Shown here piece after piece: positions 12,601 through 24,500 of a DNA stretch of 64,000 bases. The notes under the pieces are model-generated. The model searched no databases. It was given only the letters and a program-made list of their open reading frames with translations, and was not told the origin of the DNA. The DNA is taken from NCBI GenBank assembly GCA_013396915.1, contig VWZL01000877.1:439323-503322 (forward strand), written 5' to 3'. Origin of the DNA: Stercorarius parasiticus. Taxonomy: Eukaryota; Chordata; Aves; Charadriiformes; Stercorariidae. Position 1 is the first letter of the stretch; each line of letters starts with the position of its first letter. The position numbers were made by a program, and so were the translations under genes.

Positions 12601-13462
12601 ATCCTCAAGTATTAGAATTTGTGTGCATTTCTACCTGAAAAACATAGTTGCAAAGGATGCTTAATACAAGAGTAATTAAAATGAAAATAATTTTTTGCTC
12701 TCCTAACATTTTGTTGGATTTTGTGCTTTTCATACCCGTGTAATAACTGTACACCAGGCTTTGGTTTTTGTAATCACTTACACTGCACTAAACTTCAGCA
12801 GATGAGCAACACATCTGGAGTTTTTTGGCTAAAGAGAATCATGTGCATAAGCATGCTTCGAAAACCTCATGAAATCTAGCCCAAACTTGTCTATGGTAAG
12901 TAAAAACCTCGAAACACGATTACTGAAGGTCATGCTGATACCCTTATCAAATGAGCAAAAACCTTTAGTTATACTGAATTGTTTTTAAAAGGTATATTGC
13001 GTGTCTTCTGTAAGGATGACGATTGCTTTGCAAGGGGTAAGCTGCATCTCCTTTCTTCAAATCGAGCCCTGGGCGTGAAGGTCGAATGAGACAACCTGGT
13101 CCCCTTCATCCCTACAGGTAGCCGCTGCTTTTGCCCTTTCGGCCTGCCAGACAGTTCAGCCCGGTCCTGAGCTGATGGCGATGGGGGGGAACCTCTCGCA
13201 CTTGCTGGAGCTCATTTTGTCGTTAAGGGGAGCCCCGAGGACACCTGCAGCCCCCAGGTACCCTCAGGGGCTTCCAGCTCCGCAGCCATCACCCACGCTT
13301 CACCTACGGGGCTCTGAGAGAGGACGGTAGCCGGGGACGGTAGGTCCCCGGGTCGAGACCCCGCCTGCGGGACAGCCCAGCCGCCGCCTTCTCCCGGGGG
13401 CGGACCCCGGCGGCCACCAACTTTCTCCTCAGCGCCCACCCTGCCGGGGGAGCCGACCTTCA

Positions 13463-13472
13463 GCGCCTGCGC
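13463..13472 (+). promoter_or_regulatory. NRF1-like site
   Basis: GCGCCTGCGC differs at one position from the palindromic NRF1 core (GCGCATGCGC class). It sits about 105 bases before the gap in the densest part of the CpG island. NRF1 sites are common in CpG-island promoters. The call rests on this motif match alone. Confidence 0.3.
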
Positions 13473-13577
13473 GGGGTCCGCATGGCTCTGTAAACACGCC
13501 GGGCTCGCTGAAGTAGAGCCTGCCGCAGCCGGACGCGCTCTGAAGGGCGGCAGGGCCGTGCTGGGCCGGGCGCCGCC

Positions 13578-14047
13578 NNNNNNNNNNNNNNNNNNNNNNN
13601 NNNNNNNNNNNNNNNNNNNNNNNNNNNNNNNNNNNNNNNNNNNNNNNNNNNNNNNNNNNNNNNNNNNNNNNNNNNNNNNNNNNNNNNNNNNNNNNNNNNN
13701 NNNNNNNNNNNNNNNNNNNNNNNNNNNNNNNNNNNNNNNNNNNNNNNNNNNNNNNNNNNNNNNNNNNNNNNNNNNNNNNNNNNNNNNNNNNNNNNNNNNN
13801 NNNNNNNNNNNNNNNNNNNNNNNNNNNNNNNNNNNNNNNNNNNNNNNNNNNNNNNNNNNNNNNNNNNNNNNNNNNNNNNNNNNNNNNNNNNNNNNNNNNN
13901 NNNNNNNNNNNNNNNNNNNNNNNNNNNNNNNNNNNNNNNNNNNNNNNNNNNNNNNNNNNNNNNNNNNNNNNNNNNNNNNNNNNNNNNNNNNNNNNNNNNN
14001 NNNNNNNNNNNNNNNNNNNNNNNNNNNNNNNNNNNNNNNNNNNNNNN
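13578..14047. other. Assembly gap (470 N)
   Basis: An unbroken run of N inside the CpG island. Its true length is unknown. The missing TAF4B first coding exon, about a hundred residues rich in Ala/Pro in mammals, is expected in or beside it. Open frames that cross it are artefacts of translating N. Confidence 0.98.
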
Positions 14048-14102
14048 TTTCACGCGTGTGCCGAAAAGTTTAGGGCAAGTTGCTTTTTTGCCCCAAAGTT
14101 CT

Positions 14103-14145
14103 GGGAATTGGGGGGTGGGGAGTGTCTGTCTGCTGGGGCGTTGGG
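14103..14145 (+). other. G-tract cluster, possible G-quadruplex
   Basis: Five G-tracts (GGG, GGGGGG, GGGG, GGGG, GGG) fall within 43 bases, starting 56 bases after the gap. Loops are 4, 1, 13 and 5 nt, so at least one is longer than ideal. Such a structure can hinder sequencing and may relate to the adjacent gap. Confidence 0.35.
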
Positions 14146-15631
14146 AACGTAAACGGGTTAAGGCATGTAACACTGGGGATGCTTATGGCATCCGAGGTGC
14201 TTATAGCGTATCTGGAGGATGGATCTGGAAGCCTCTGGATTAAGGCAACTTTTCACTTTGGTGGCCAGCACGAGGGGCAGGAGGACTAACCGAAAACTCC
14301 GTGGGCGAGTTACCTTAATTTGCGACTTGAAAAAGGCTAGTTGGGGCTTTCGTGGAACTTGGGTGAAGGAGTAACGCGGGGAAGCGTGAGCGTGGGTTAG
14401 TGGCTGCGGAGCGACTCCCATCTATGGTGCAAGTCACAGCTCTCGCTCCCCCGCCAAGAATTGTTTTTCCCTGTTACATCCAGGCCGATGTGAACCGTTA
14501 CCGAAAAAAAATATTACCCTGCATAAGGAGCGTGATCTTAAAATTTCCTTTTATGTTGCCCTTTGAAACTCTTTTTTTCTGTAAAGCAAACAGAGAGTTC
14601 AGAGAAGTACCACCCTTATAGATGTACTTCCTATAGCGGCAAAGAAAAACATCAATGTAGGAATTGCATAGTGCTGATAAAGGTGGCTTAATACTTTGGA
14701 TGGCAGCAGAGGGTTGGCCAGGGCTCCTACCTGCACTTGCTCAGAAGAGGAAGAAGGAAGGTGCTGTTGGTCCTAAACTTCACGCTCTTCCCTGTCAGGC
14801 TGTATTTAAATCTTTTTTAAAAAAGAGATTGACTTGGATTCCACTGGTCTTCTTGGTCTTGCTATATCGAGACCCCAAAGATACGTAATCACTTTACTGC
14901 TATTGTTGCTATAATTATTTCCTACCAGGACAGTTCTTTTGTTGGAGCATCTGTTGCAATTACTTGCAGGTAGGATGTTGCTTAAAAGGATGACTGGTTT
15001 TACATTAATTCTAGTTATGCTTGTGCATATTTGATTTTCCCCCCTTTTTTCTTTCTTTTTTTCCTTTCTTTCCTCTTTTTTCCCCTGTATTTTTATCAAA
15101 GACATGCACCTCTCAAGGAAATATTTAATGCTAATGTAATTTAAAAAAATATTGTCTTTAATCAGTAAGTTTCACTGTAGATTTCCCAGCACTTGCATAA
15201 TGCTATAATGTCTGGGTAGTCAGCAGTCAAGGATGAGTCTAAATCCTTGACAACTTTCCTCTGAAATGAACCATGATGGAAATATNATCTTCAGGTTCTA
15301 ATATTTTCGCTTTCTGGAATGTGTTAGCATTTCGTTAAAATCTTTCTGTGAAGGTGAATGCTCATGCAAGTTGCCTCTAGTTTGGGAACTACAAGTTAGC
15401 AAAACTTTAGTTTTTCCTAGTAGCTTGGGTTTGATTACATCAGGGTATCCTGATGAATGTCATCTGACTTGTATGGTGGCAATAGGGAGATGTAACAAAA
15501 GTAATGTTACCCTTCAGTTGCATCAGCTTGTTTTCCTTGCTTCTGGGACAAGAAACAAGGCAAGCAGACTTTGGTATTGTAAGTTCAGAGGTGCCGGTAC
15601 TGTGCAGCATTGTAAATTAACTGTATGGAGT

Positions 15632-15655
15632 CTAATGCTCCAGGAGGAGCATTAG
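15632..15655 (+). other. Perfect 10-bp inverted repeat with 4-nt loop
   Basis: CTAATGCTCC is followed by AGGA and then GGAGCATTAG, an exact reverse complement. The flanking T and G could add a wobble pair. Too short for a microRNA precursor; function unknown. Confidence 0.5.
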
Positions 15656-18303
15656 GAGTTGTCATATTTCAAATGGATCAATGTTTCAGGGAAACTCGTC
15701 TAAATAATTGCCCTACTGACAATTTAAAAAAGCATTCTAGCTTGAGTAATTGTTAGTATTCTACCTCCGTCTTCTATGTGGATTCAACTTTTAATGAATA
15801 ATAACATCATTCAGAAATTTAAATGCAAGGTGAATAGCATTAAAGCTACAAGTGTTAATATCCTTAAAAAAGAAAGTGGAATAAATGACCAAATTCTTAA
15901 GCTTGAAAAGTTTATATTTCAAGTAAATTGCAAAATCTACCTGTGCAGGATAAGATACAGAAGAGGGAATGCACTTGGCTTTAAAATAACAGCGTTCAAC
16001 CTGTGGCACTTTCTAAGAAAAATGCATACAGAAAGCATCCTCCTGCTGAGTTTTAAAGGGAGGTGTTTGAACTGGCCTGTTCTGAGGGAGCCTGGACAGC
16101 ACTGCCCTTACTACTCATCCTGAAGTGCTCATGGACTGCTTGTGGCCAGGAGCAGGCATTGCTCCTGTGCTTCTACTGGGCTGCAGGAAGGAAGGGCACC
16201 TCCGGAGCTGTGTTGGCCCCTGTGGCTTGAAGGGCAGTGGAGGTTCATGGAAGTAATGGATTTAGGCCATTCTTTCTCTTCCATCTCTACTTCCCCCTCC
16301 CTCTTGCCCAGAATAAAGCCAGGAGGTGGGAAATGCAGATGACCAGGTCTCATTCCTCAACTCTCTGAGCATGGATTGTCCCTCTGTCAAGTGCCACTTT
16401 TACCTGGTTACCCAGGACAGATCATTGAGCTTCACAAGTTCTCCAGATCTTGCAGGACGCAGGGTTGCTCATTAGTAACAAGGGCTTTTCATCACATTCC
16501 TGTTTTCTTCTACAAAGTGCTGGCTTTCAGCTGAGTAGCCATCTGTTAGACTAGTGCTGGTAGTCAAGGCCTTCCTCCTTCACCTCATGATATCTCCTGT
16601 ATTATCAGTCAGGAGGTATGAGTCCACCCCCGGTTTACAGCTGGCTACCACTGGGGGTTTTAGCACGCAGTAGGATTCCAGTTGGGGACCGTGTCCTTTA
16701 TGCACCTTCAGATGGACAGATTATGCCTTTAAAGTTTGGTTGTGGAATTTGGACCTTGCATACCACCAGCTCTTAGACTGAATGGTTGGGCTGCGTCTTC
16801 CTAAATGGAGGGAACTTGTATGATCTACCAAAGGGACCCTTCCTCAGTTGACCTCTTTGTTGACAGGAATACGTTAGCAGCATTTCAGAAGGCTTTGCAT
16901 GTAGCAGTCCACAGGACTGGCAGAGAGCAGACCAACATGGCGAGTGTGATACTGCCTCAGTCCTCAGCTCTGCTGGTTGAGTGGTCTGTGCTGATGCTCA
17001 CAAAACTGCAGATGTCTCGTGTCATGGGCCATCTGCTTAACAAGAAATGTTAACTTGAGCTTTATGTTGAGGGGAGAAAAATGGTTGGGCTGCGCTATTA
17101 ACAGGAGGAAATAGTTAAAGGCTTGGGAAGGGGAAGGAGTGACAAGGTTTCCATGGGCCATGACAAATGTCTGTAGCTCACCTTAGTGTCTCTGTGCCCC
17201 GCACTGCTTTGGAGAAATGGAAGGTGGAAAAAGAGCATAAAAATAACAAGGAGAATGTTGTTACTTGGTTTCCTTTCTTCTTTACTTTTATTGAACTTAG
17301 TTTTTTGTCACTTCTGTGTCTACTCTTGTGGCTTTCATTCTATCCCTGGCCCTGGAGTGCCCATTACAGGCAGGCATTGAAAGGGCAATTAGAAGATGTG
17401 TCTGCTTCTCTTGTGGAGGGATGAAAAAACACAGAACTCAACTGGATGCTAGGGATCCTCAGTTGTTACCTTAGGATCTGCTTACAGCAGAAAGCTCTTC
17501 AAAAAGCTTGTCTGATGCCACTCCTGCTGGTTACAGGGCCATGACAGCAGCTACCAGCACTCTTCACTGTAGCATCAGCTGCCTCCGGTATGGGTATTTC
17601 TGTTTTACGCTTTCCATTATTGCTAATACCAATGGTCCTGAACAAGTATGGTGTCAGCAAAAAGAAGTTGCCCCAAGCCTGCCTTAATTTGCAGTAGTAA
17701 GCTGGTGCAAGGCATGGCTGCCGTATAAAGTTTTCTTTGGACTTGACTTCGAGGGGAATGGCAGCAGGTACAGGTTCTTGCTTTCTGTTTGCAGCTCAGT
17801 TTTTTTTCGCTTGGATGTTTTGGCTTGTCCCTGGCAGGTTCTCCACTGCCTACAGCTTATCTAGGCTGATAGCGGGTGACTGTTCAGAAAGTGCAACCAC
17901 TGTTCACGGCGGGTGGCCAGGGCTGCATGGCAAGAGGCAGGCAGTCAGCGTGCGGACACCTGTGGGTGGGAGGGAGAGAGCTGATGCAGGGATCCCAGAA
18001 CTGCTGTATGGGGTGGTATGGAGCCTGATCTTGTTGGGTTTCTCTTAACTGGATATAGAAACTAAGGTAACCTGAAAGAGGTAACGGCTGGTAAACATCT
18101 GGTTGCTGCCACCTTCTGCTTTTGAAGTTGGCCTAATACCTTTCAAGCACAGTACTCTGAGTCTCCCTCTTCAAGCTGTTGTTTCTTGGTTGTAAAACCA
18201 CATGAGGAATTTGATATTTTCACATTTGCATCTGGTCCTTCACTTTGGAATAGGAGGAAGCGCTGATTTTAAAATACTACTTCGTTTATATTTTGTTTCG
18301 GTA

Positions 18304-18362
18304 GGAGGAGTCTATCCAAAGATTTTTTGTTTCAACGAGACAAAAAATCTGGAGACTCCTTC
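18304..18362 (+). other. Long near-perfect 59-nt hairpin in intron 1
   Basis: An inner stem of 14 bp (18320-18333 with 18337-18350) has one G-U wobble and an AAC loop. An outer stem of 10 bp (18304-18313 with 18353-18362) pairs GGAGGAGTCT with AGACTCCTTC, with one wobble. Between them CC (18316-18317) can pair with GG (18351-18352), leaving two 2-nt bulges on the left arm. That gives about 26 pairs in 59 nt. It could be a microRNA-like precursor in the TAF4B sense transcript or a tiny palindromic element. The 3-nt apical loop is small for a typical precursor. Confidence 0.6.
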
Positions 18363-21147
18363 AAAGTCTGCAGTTTCTGGATGCTGATAATCTCATGAAG
18401 TCTGAGCATAATCCTAGTGCTGTAGGATAACTAGTTGGGGCTAATTAATACATGGTTGCAACCTTTTATATTCCAACAGTGTCCTCTTTTTAGCGGGTTT
18501 ATCAAGATGTATTTGCAAACTTCTCTCTTCACAGTAGGTGATACCAGTCAACTTTTTCTGAGGAGGGGTCAGCAAAGCTTTGGCAGATTTGAGGAGCTAA
18601 GTCAAACTTTAAAAATAGTGAGTAAATGTCTTCTGCTGTAACCAGTAGACATTTCAGCTGCTCTGTAAGACTTGATTTTGCTTTCAGGACTGAATGTGTC
18701 TAGCAAAACAATGCCTTCATATCATTAAATGCACAGCCCTGTGGGGATTATGATTTAAACCTTGGCAGAAGATATAAAGCTAACTTCTAGATTTACGGTT
18801 TTCACAAACAAAACAGATGCCTTCTGAATACTGAAGCACTGAAATATGATGCTCAGTAAAATTAATGTTAAATGCTGTTGAGATTTTACAGTCAATTGGA
18901 GTGTATTGCAAAGAATTACAGCTACAGATTGGTGAATAGTAAACTTCTTTTTTTAATCCTTAGAAGGCGGAGAATGTGAGCATGGCTTCTGTTGCTTCTG
19001 CAGTATTTAAAAGACCCCTCAGCTTGTAGCAGTAAAAATAGCATCATACACACACAAGTGACAGCTGGAAGAAATACTAATTATATTTCAGTATTCTTTT
19101 CCCAAAGATGCTGAAAATGTAGGTAACCTCATGAGTTGTTATTTTGAGTAGTTTGTAATATTAGATTTTTTTTGAGTTATCTTAGAGAACCAAGTATTTG
19201 TCATGCCTGTGCTTAGTGGGTAGGGTTGTATGTTACAGTTTTGCTGTAAGTTGCAAAGCTTCTGAAAACTATCAAAGATGAATAATTTGTACTGCCCTAA
19301 CCACTTAGACAAAAACCCAAAGGCAAATACTTTTTTTTGAATTCTTTTTGCATGAACCTACTTCTCTGAAAACTGTGATAATTTCAGAAGAAAAATGTGT
19401 ATAATTTGCAAAGTGGAAAAGATGACAATAGACGTTTCTAAGTGACTTGCTATTCAAATTGTCAGGATTAAGGTCTGTTCTGCCATCTGGGTCACCTTTA
19501 GAATGAAGTCCACTAATGGATCTTTTCCACCAGTGTCTTGAAGTGGAAAAGAATGGTGGAATGAGGTGGAATGTCTCTGATTACAACTGAAGCCATGTAA
19601 AAAATGGCAGCAGATGGAATATTCTTCTTGTCAACAAGCAAATCTAGAGTGTGTTAAGGCTGGAGAAACTGTGAAGCTCAGCGATCTTACTGGGGTGATT
19701 TGGGGAACTAAGAACAGTCACATATTATGGTGGCACTTGGTTTTCATAGCTTGTGTTTGCAGACCTCTTCTAGCACACACTTCCAGTTTGGTGGAGGCGG
19801 AAGAGATGGCTTTGCTAGTTTTGGCTTCTCCTAGGAGTTGCCTGGGAAATCAAAGGTCCTTGTGTGGATGTCCAGGCTAGGTTAACAAGTGGATGAAACA
19901 GCATGCCCTGGTTGGCACAACACCTAAAGACTTTCACTTGCAGCTTCCCAAGTGCAGTTGCCATCTAGTTCGAAGCCAGGCCCAGATGACTGCTTGGTGG
20001 TGTATTACTGGGCAGTCTGCTTGAGGCAGCCGATGGTGTGTGTTGAAGGGGGCAAGGGTATTCAGAACACCTTTACATATGTCTTGTGTACTAGCCACTT
20101 GACAAATATCACATGGTTTTGGTGACAGTTTCCACAGTATCTGTGTAGACAGAAGGTAGTACTTCCATGAAGGTTTTGCCTTTTCCAGTGCAGTAGGAAT
20201 TGTCTTTGCCTTGAAAATAGGAAAGTGTAATTTTGGCTCCTTTGAGGTACTATTTCACTGCCATCAGCTGAGTTCTCTGCAAAGACTTGAAGCTCCTTCA
20301 TGAAGTAACTTGGGTCCTGGAGAACTCTTAAGTCAGATCATCTTATCTGTAGACTATCCTGGAACTGTCTGATTACTCGGACAGGAGAGCAATCAAGCCT
20401 CAGGTAGCAAAGTTGCAAACCAGAAAGATGAGATGGGGAAATGCTGATGGGAAATGATCCCAATGCTGAAAGACATGGCCCAAGGACAAGAGCTAGAAGT
20501 TCTCATGATATCAAATAAGACTCTGTGGAATGCAGCATTGGCTGGGAATCCTGTGTGCCTACCCACAATAAAAACAAAAATGCTTGGGATTCAAGTGCAA
20601 TAAATACACTTTGAACTTGAATAGAAACAGTAGTGCCATCTTGGAACAATGCCTAAAAAACATCTAGGACCTGTCAGTTGTTTATAGCCCCTCCAAGAAT
20701 CAATGCAACGTCCAGATTTTTCTTAGATGGTTGGTATAGACGTCTGTTGTTTACTATAAGTGAAATGTATACTACCTTGCAACTGGGATGTTTATATTTT
20801 TGCATGAGAGTTCTACTAGAACTGTGAATTGCATGGATCTAAGTGTATTCTCAAGTAATGAAGCTCAACTGTGCGTGCAGTCGAGGAGGACTCTTAGCTC
20901 TAAAACGTGGGCCTGTATTCTGTGAAAAGGCATCAGCACTATAGGGGCCCACTTGCTAGTCTGTTAAATAGTGATACCCATCTGGGCACCAAACTGCATT
21001 GATGAGCAGCTAGCCTCCGACAGCTTGGCTAAGACTTACTGATTACACAGTGTGTGAAACTTGGCTTCAGATTTTTGCATTTTTAGCAGTTTGTGCCTGG
21101 TTCCTGCAGGGAGGGAGGGAGAGGGAATGTTGTTTAGACTAGGCAGC

Positions 21148-21585
21148 AAAGGGCTACCAAGATGATTAGGGGACTGGAACACCTCTCTTATGAAGAAAGG
21201 CTGAGGGACTTGGGTCTCTTCAGTCTGGAAAAAAGACGGCTGAGGGGAGATCTTATCAATGCTTACAAATACTTAAAGGGTGGGTGTCAGGAGGATGGGG
21301 CCAGGCTCTTTTCAGTGGTGCCCAGTGACAGGACAAGAGGTAATGGGCACAAACTTGACCATAGGAAGTTCCACCTAAACATGAGGAGGAACTTCTTTAC
21401 TTGGAGGGTGGCAGAGCACTGGAACAGGCTGCCCAGAGAGGTGGTGGAGTCTCCATCTCTGGAGACATTCAAAACCCACCTGGACGTGTTCCTGTGCAAC
21501 CTGCTCTAGGTGACCCTGCTCTAGCAGGGGGGTTGGGCTAGATGATCTCCAGAGGTCCCTTCCAACCCTATAATTCTATGACTCT
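21148..21585 (+). repeat. CR1 LINE 3' fragment, sense, with intact ORF end
   Basis: From 21162 an open frame of 115 codons encodes the carboxyl end of the CR1 polymerase ORF without interruption: [60 protein letters not shown]. It stops at CNLL, as in other copies. The 3' tail ends ataattctatgactct. The frame being open suggests a fairly young insertion. It cannot transpose on its own, as the reverse-transcriptase core is absent. Left edge aaagggctacc is shared with the copy at 8137-8578. Confidence 0.93.
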
Positions 21586-24500
21586 TTGGAAAGATATGTG
21601 GTGTCCATTATTCCAGACTATTTGAAACAATAGGTTGTCAGTCTCTGCTCCATCCTGCCTAGATGAGATATCTTCATCCCTTTCCTGGCTCCCTCTGCAT
21701 GAAAAGGCTGTGCCTGTACTGGATGTCTCAGGAGCTGGTGCCCGCTGTTAGCACAGAACCTTGCTAGAGAAAGGTTGGAGTTACTGGAGGCAGCAGCCTT
21801 TGCTGGGGCTGTACGCCCCTTGAGCTGTTGATGTGACAGAGTGGTGGGTGTGTGGTGGTTTAAAAAGCTGCTCACAGCAGCCCAAGCAATCTGGGAAACG
21901 GTAATGCTAGTTAAACAGTGTTATCAACTGGACAGAGATATCTGTGAGTAAGGCTAGCCCTTGGTTTTGAAAAGGTGAGATGTGGTCAGACATCTGAGGT
22001 TGGTGCGACCTTAAAAGTTGTAGGCCAGAGCCTACAAGAATCTGAAGTGGGACATTTGTGCAGCTGGCAAAGGTGCAATCAGCTTCTTTTTAGAAAAAAA
22101 ACTTGTGGGTATAACATTGTATTGTATTTTATTTAGCCTGTGTTCTGTTGTAGCATGAAAGGATATGGGGATTATGCCCTTTGAACTTTTCTCTTGACAT
22201 AGAAATTAATCAATTACATGTCTGTGGGGAAAATGAGGTGCCTTTCATTGGAACTCAAAATTGTGCATCTCATGGTGACACCAATATCTACACGCTAGTC
22301 ACTGGTCCCGGGCCATTGCTACAAAGACCTATTGGTATAGAAACTTCCCTGGAACAGAGGGAAAGGGCGCAGAGGATGATTTCTGGGATATGTAATTATT
22401 TGGTTAGTGAAACGAAATGTGAACGGAATGTCTTGGTTAAGGGCCTGGGCATCTGGTGAGTGGTTCTGGTTGCTGCCATGACAGTGTTGATTATGGGTTG
22501 ATCATTGCTGAATTCCTCTTCCATCAACTAAAATTGACTTCTGAAGGTTGGAATGATTTGTCGTATGGAGTAAAATACTTTGTGGATGTAGTGTGCAAGC
22601 TGAACAACCCAACATGACCCATGTGGTGTAGATGAGCCCTCTGTCCTGCTTGTCTGGGAAATCTAAGAGCAATCAGAGATGTTTTCTCAAGAAAAGCCAA
22701 TCTTTGTGGCTTCCCAGAAGATTAGTTTTCCAAAGTCAATTGTATTTTATTTAAGAATAGGAGTTAGAACTCATCATTGGGAGCCTGTGGCGAGGTAACC
22801 TCGGATGATTGCCAGATCTTCATTCTAGCTTCATTCCTAAGACAGTGAGAAGCACAGCTAGCTGTTGCCGCCAGAATAGGCTGTTGTTTTTGCTTCTTCA
22901 TCTTCAGTACAGAAATCTGCAGTAGACATCTAGGAAAATGCATGTATCAAGTGAGGGGCATGAGAAATAAGTATTTCTCCTGCATGCTGTACAGTCCATA
23001 CTTCATCTGAAAACATACAGCCCCAAAATATTTAAATCATGTAAAAGTTGAGTCACTTCATTATCGAGCTTATCTATCATGTTTTTCACAGTATTTCATT
23101 AATGCTTTCTGCTTCTTTAGTCTTTTACAGCCACTCTATGACATAACACATCTTGATATGATCACTGTCTAAACAGTCAATGTCTCTAATAATGTTCATT
23201 CTCGGTCTGTCTTATTCAGTCCTGTAATGTGGTTTTGTAACTTTTAAGTGACCTGCTGTGTGGGACTCAATAAATGGGGTTGAAGAAGAAAAAAGTATAT
23301 TTTTTTAAAGGATGCCTTTGGAGAGGAAAAAGTATTTTCAAAGCTGTTGCATGGATTAGTAGTATTTCACCCTTTATTTTCTGAATTTTGAGTCATTGTG
23401 AATAGTCAGGCTCAAAAACTTAAACCCAAGATTCCTTTCTTGCTGCCATTCAGTTTCCTGCTAAAGCATCCCTTTTATAATGTGGTCTTACCTTGTAAGT
23501 GACTTAAAAGCTATCCCTTTGTTTTGAGTAGTTCAGAGAAAGAATCTGATTTGTTTAGGAACAGAGAGCACTTAAACATTACTGTTGTTTCAAAACATTT
23601 CTGTTGTGAAAACTGTTCACTTATTGATTTGGGACCTGAAAGTCTCACATAGCCCTGTATTTTTAATTGATGTTAAAGTGACATACCTCATGCAGGCATC
23701 CCTTTTTTTGAAATGAACTAAACTTACCCTTCTTTGAAAGCAGCTTTTGAGTTGGGTTTAATGCAGTTGGTTCTTGCTTGTATTTTATTTTAGGAACAGG
23801 AAACTTCTTTTCATTTCCTCATGTTGCTCCCCATCCAGCAGTTCCAAAGAGGTGTTTTGTTGAGCAGTTGTGGTGGAAACCATGTAATCGAAGCGGTGGC
23901 TTAATTTGACAACTTCAGCTTCAGATGTAACAGCATGTGGAGTATCTCCACTGGAACACACCTGCTGGCTGGTTCATCTCGGGAGATTCCTTCTGGATGT
24001 TCGCCTTCAGAAATGGCCTCAGGCTTGTCTTACGTGGTAGAAATTTAATGGTGGAAGTTGCCCTTGTGGTGGGATGCTTTTAGCATGCGTTGGTGTTCAG
24101 TGCTGCTGGATGAAACCCTGAGATTCAGTTGGCAGCACTGCTTTACATTAACAACAGTGTGGTTTCCTTAACACTGTTCCCTGAAATACAGTGAAACCCA
24201 TGCAGGTGGCCTGATGTACAGGGGCATAAACAGATCTCTACCATGATCCCACAGCATCTTGTTCATGTCTCTGCTGAGTTTTTGGTTCTCTGTCAGCAGT
24301 TACAATCTGGAAGCTGCTCCTCCTGCTAACCCATGTTTCTTGATTCCTGGGTTAGATACTAAACACAGCTACAGCATAGAAAATTTGAAGTGCATTATAA
24401 CCAAGTTCAGAAAAAGCTGGATTTCCTTGACTGGCGGTGCTGGGACAGCAAAAATTTACAGCAGCGGTATCTCAAGTTTGAGCAGCAAATGGAATTTTAA

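Larger units (their letters stand above)
5223..13039. other. Intergenic region between PSMA8 relic and TAF4B promoter
   Basis: Apart from three CR1 fragments (5743-6323, 8137-8578, 9464-9620) I see only unique, mostly AT-rich sequence. An open frame of 141 codons at 12190-12615 has no recognisable domain and is within chance length. I looked for a terminal PSMA8 exon; the A-rich stretch near 7910 is too short and too low in complexity to call. Confidence 0.5.
13040..14520 (+). promoter_or_regulatory. TAF4B: CpG island, presumed TAF4B promoter and first exon
   Basis: This is the only long CpG-rich stretch in the window. Density is highest at 13230-13577, just before the gap, and falls off after 14450. 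A GC-box-like gggggcgg lies near 13396, and there is no TATA box. It is the only plausible promoter for the TAF4B exons that begin at 29727 with an incomplete codon. The extent is estimated by eye, and start site and start codon cannot be placed. An ATG at 13483 followed by only two more codons and a stop could be an upstream ORF if transcription starts before it. Confidence 0.7.

Noticed and set aside
12190..12615. 141-codon open frame upstream of the CpG island
   Set aside because: No recognisable motif, no promoter feature and chance length.
13460..14173. Long open frames across the gap
   Set aside because: They consist mainly of N translated as X and carry no evidence of coding.
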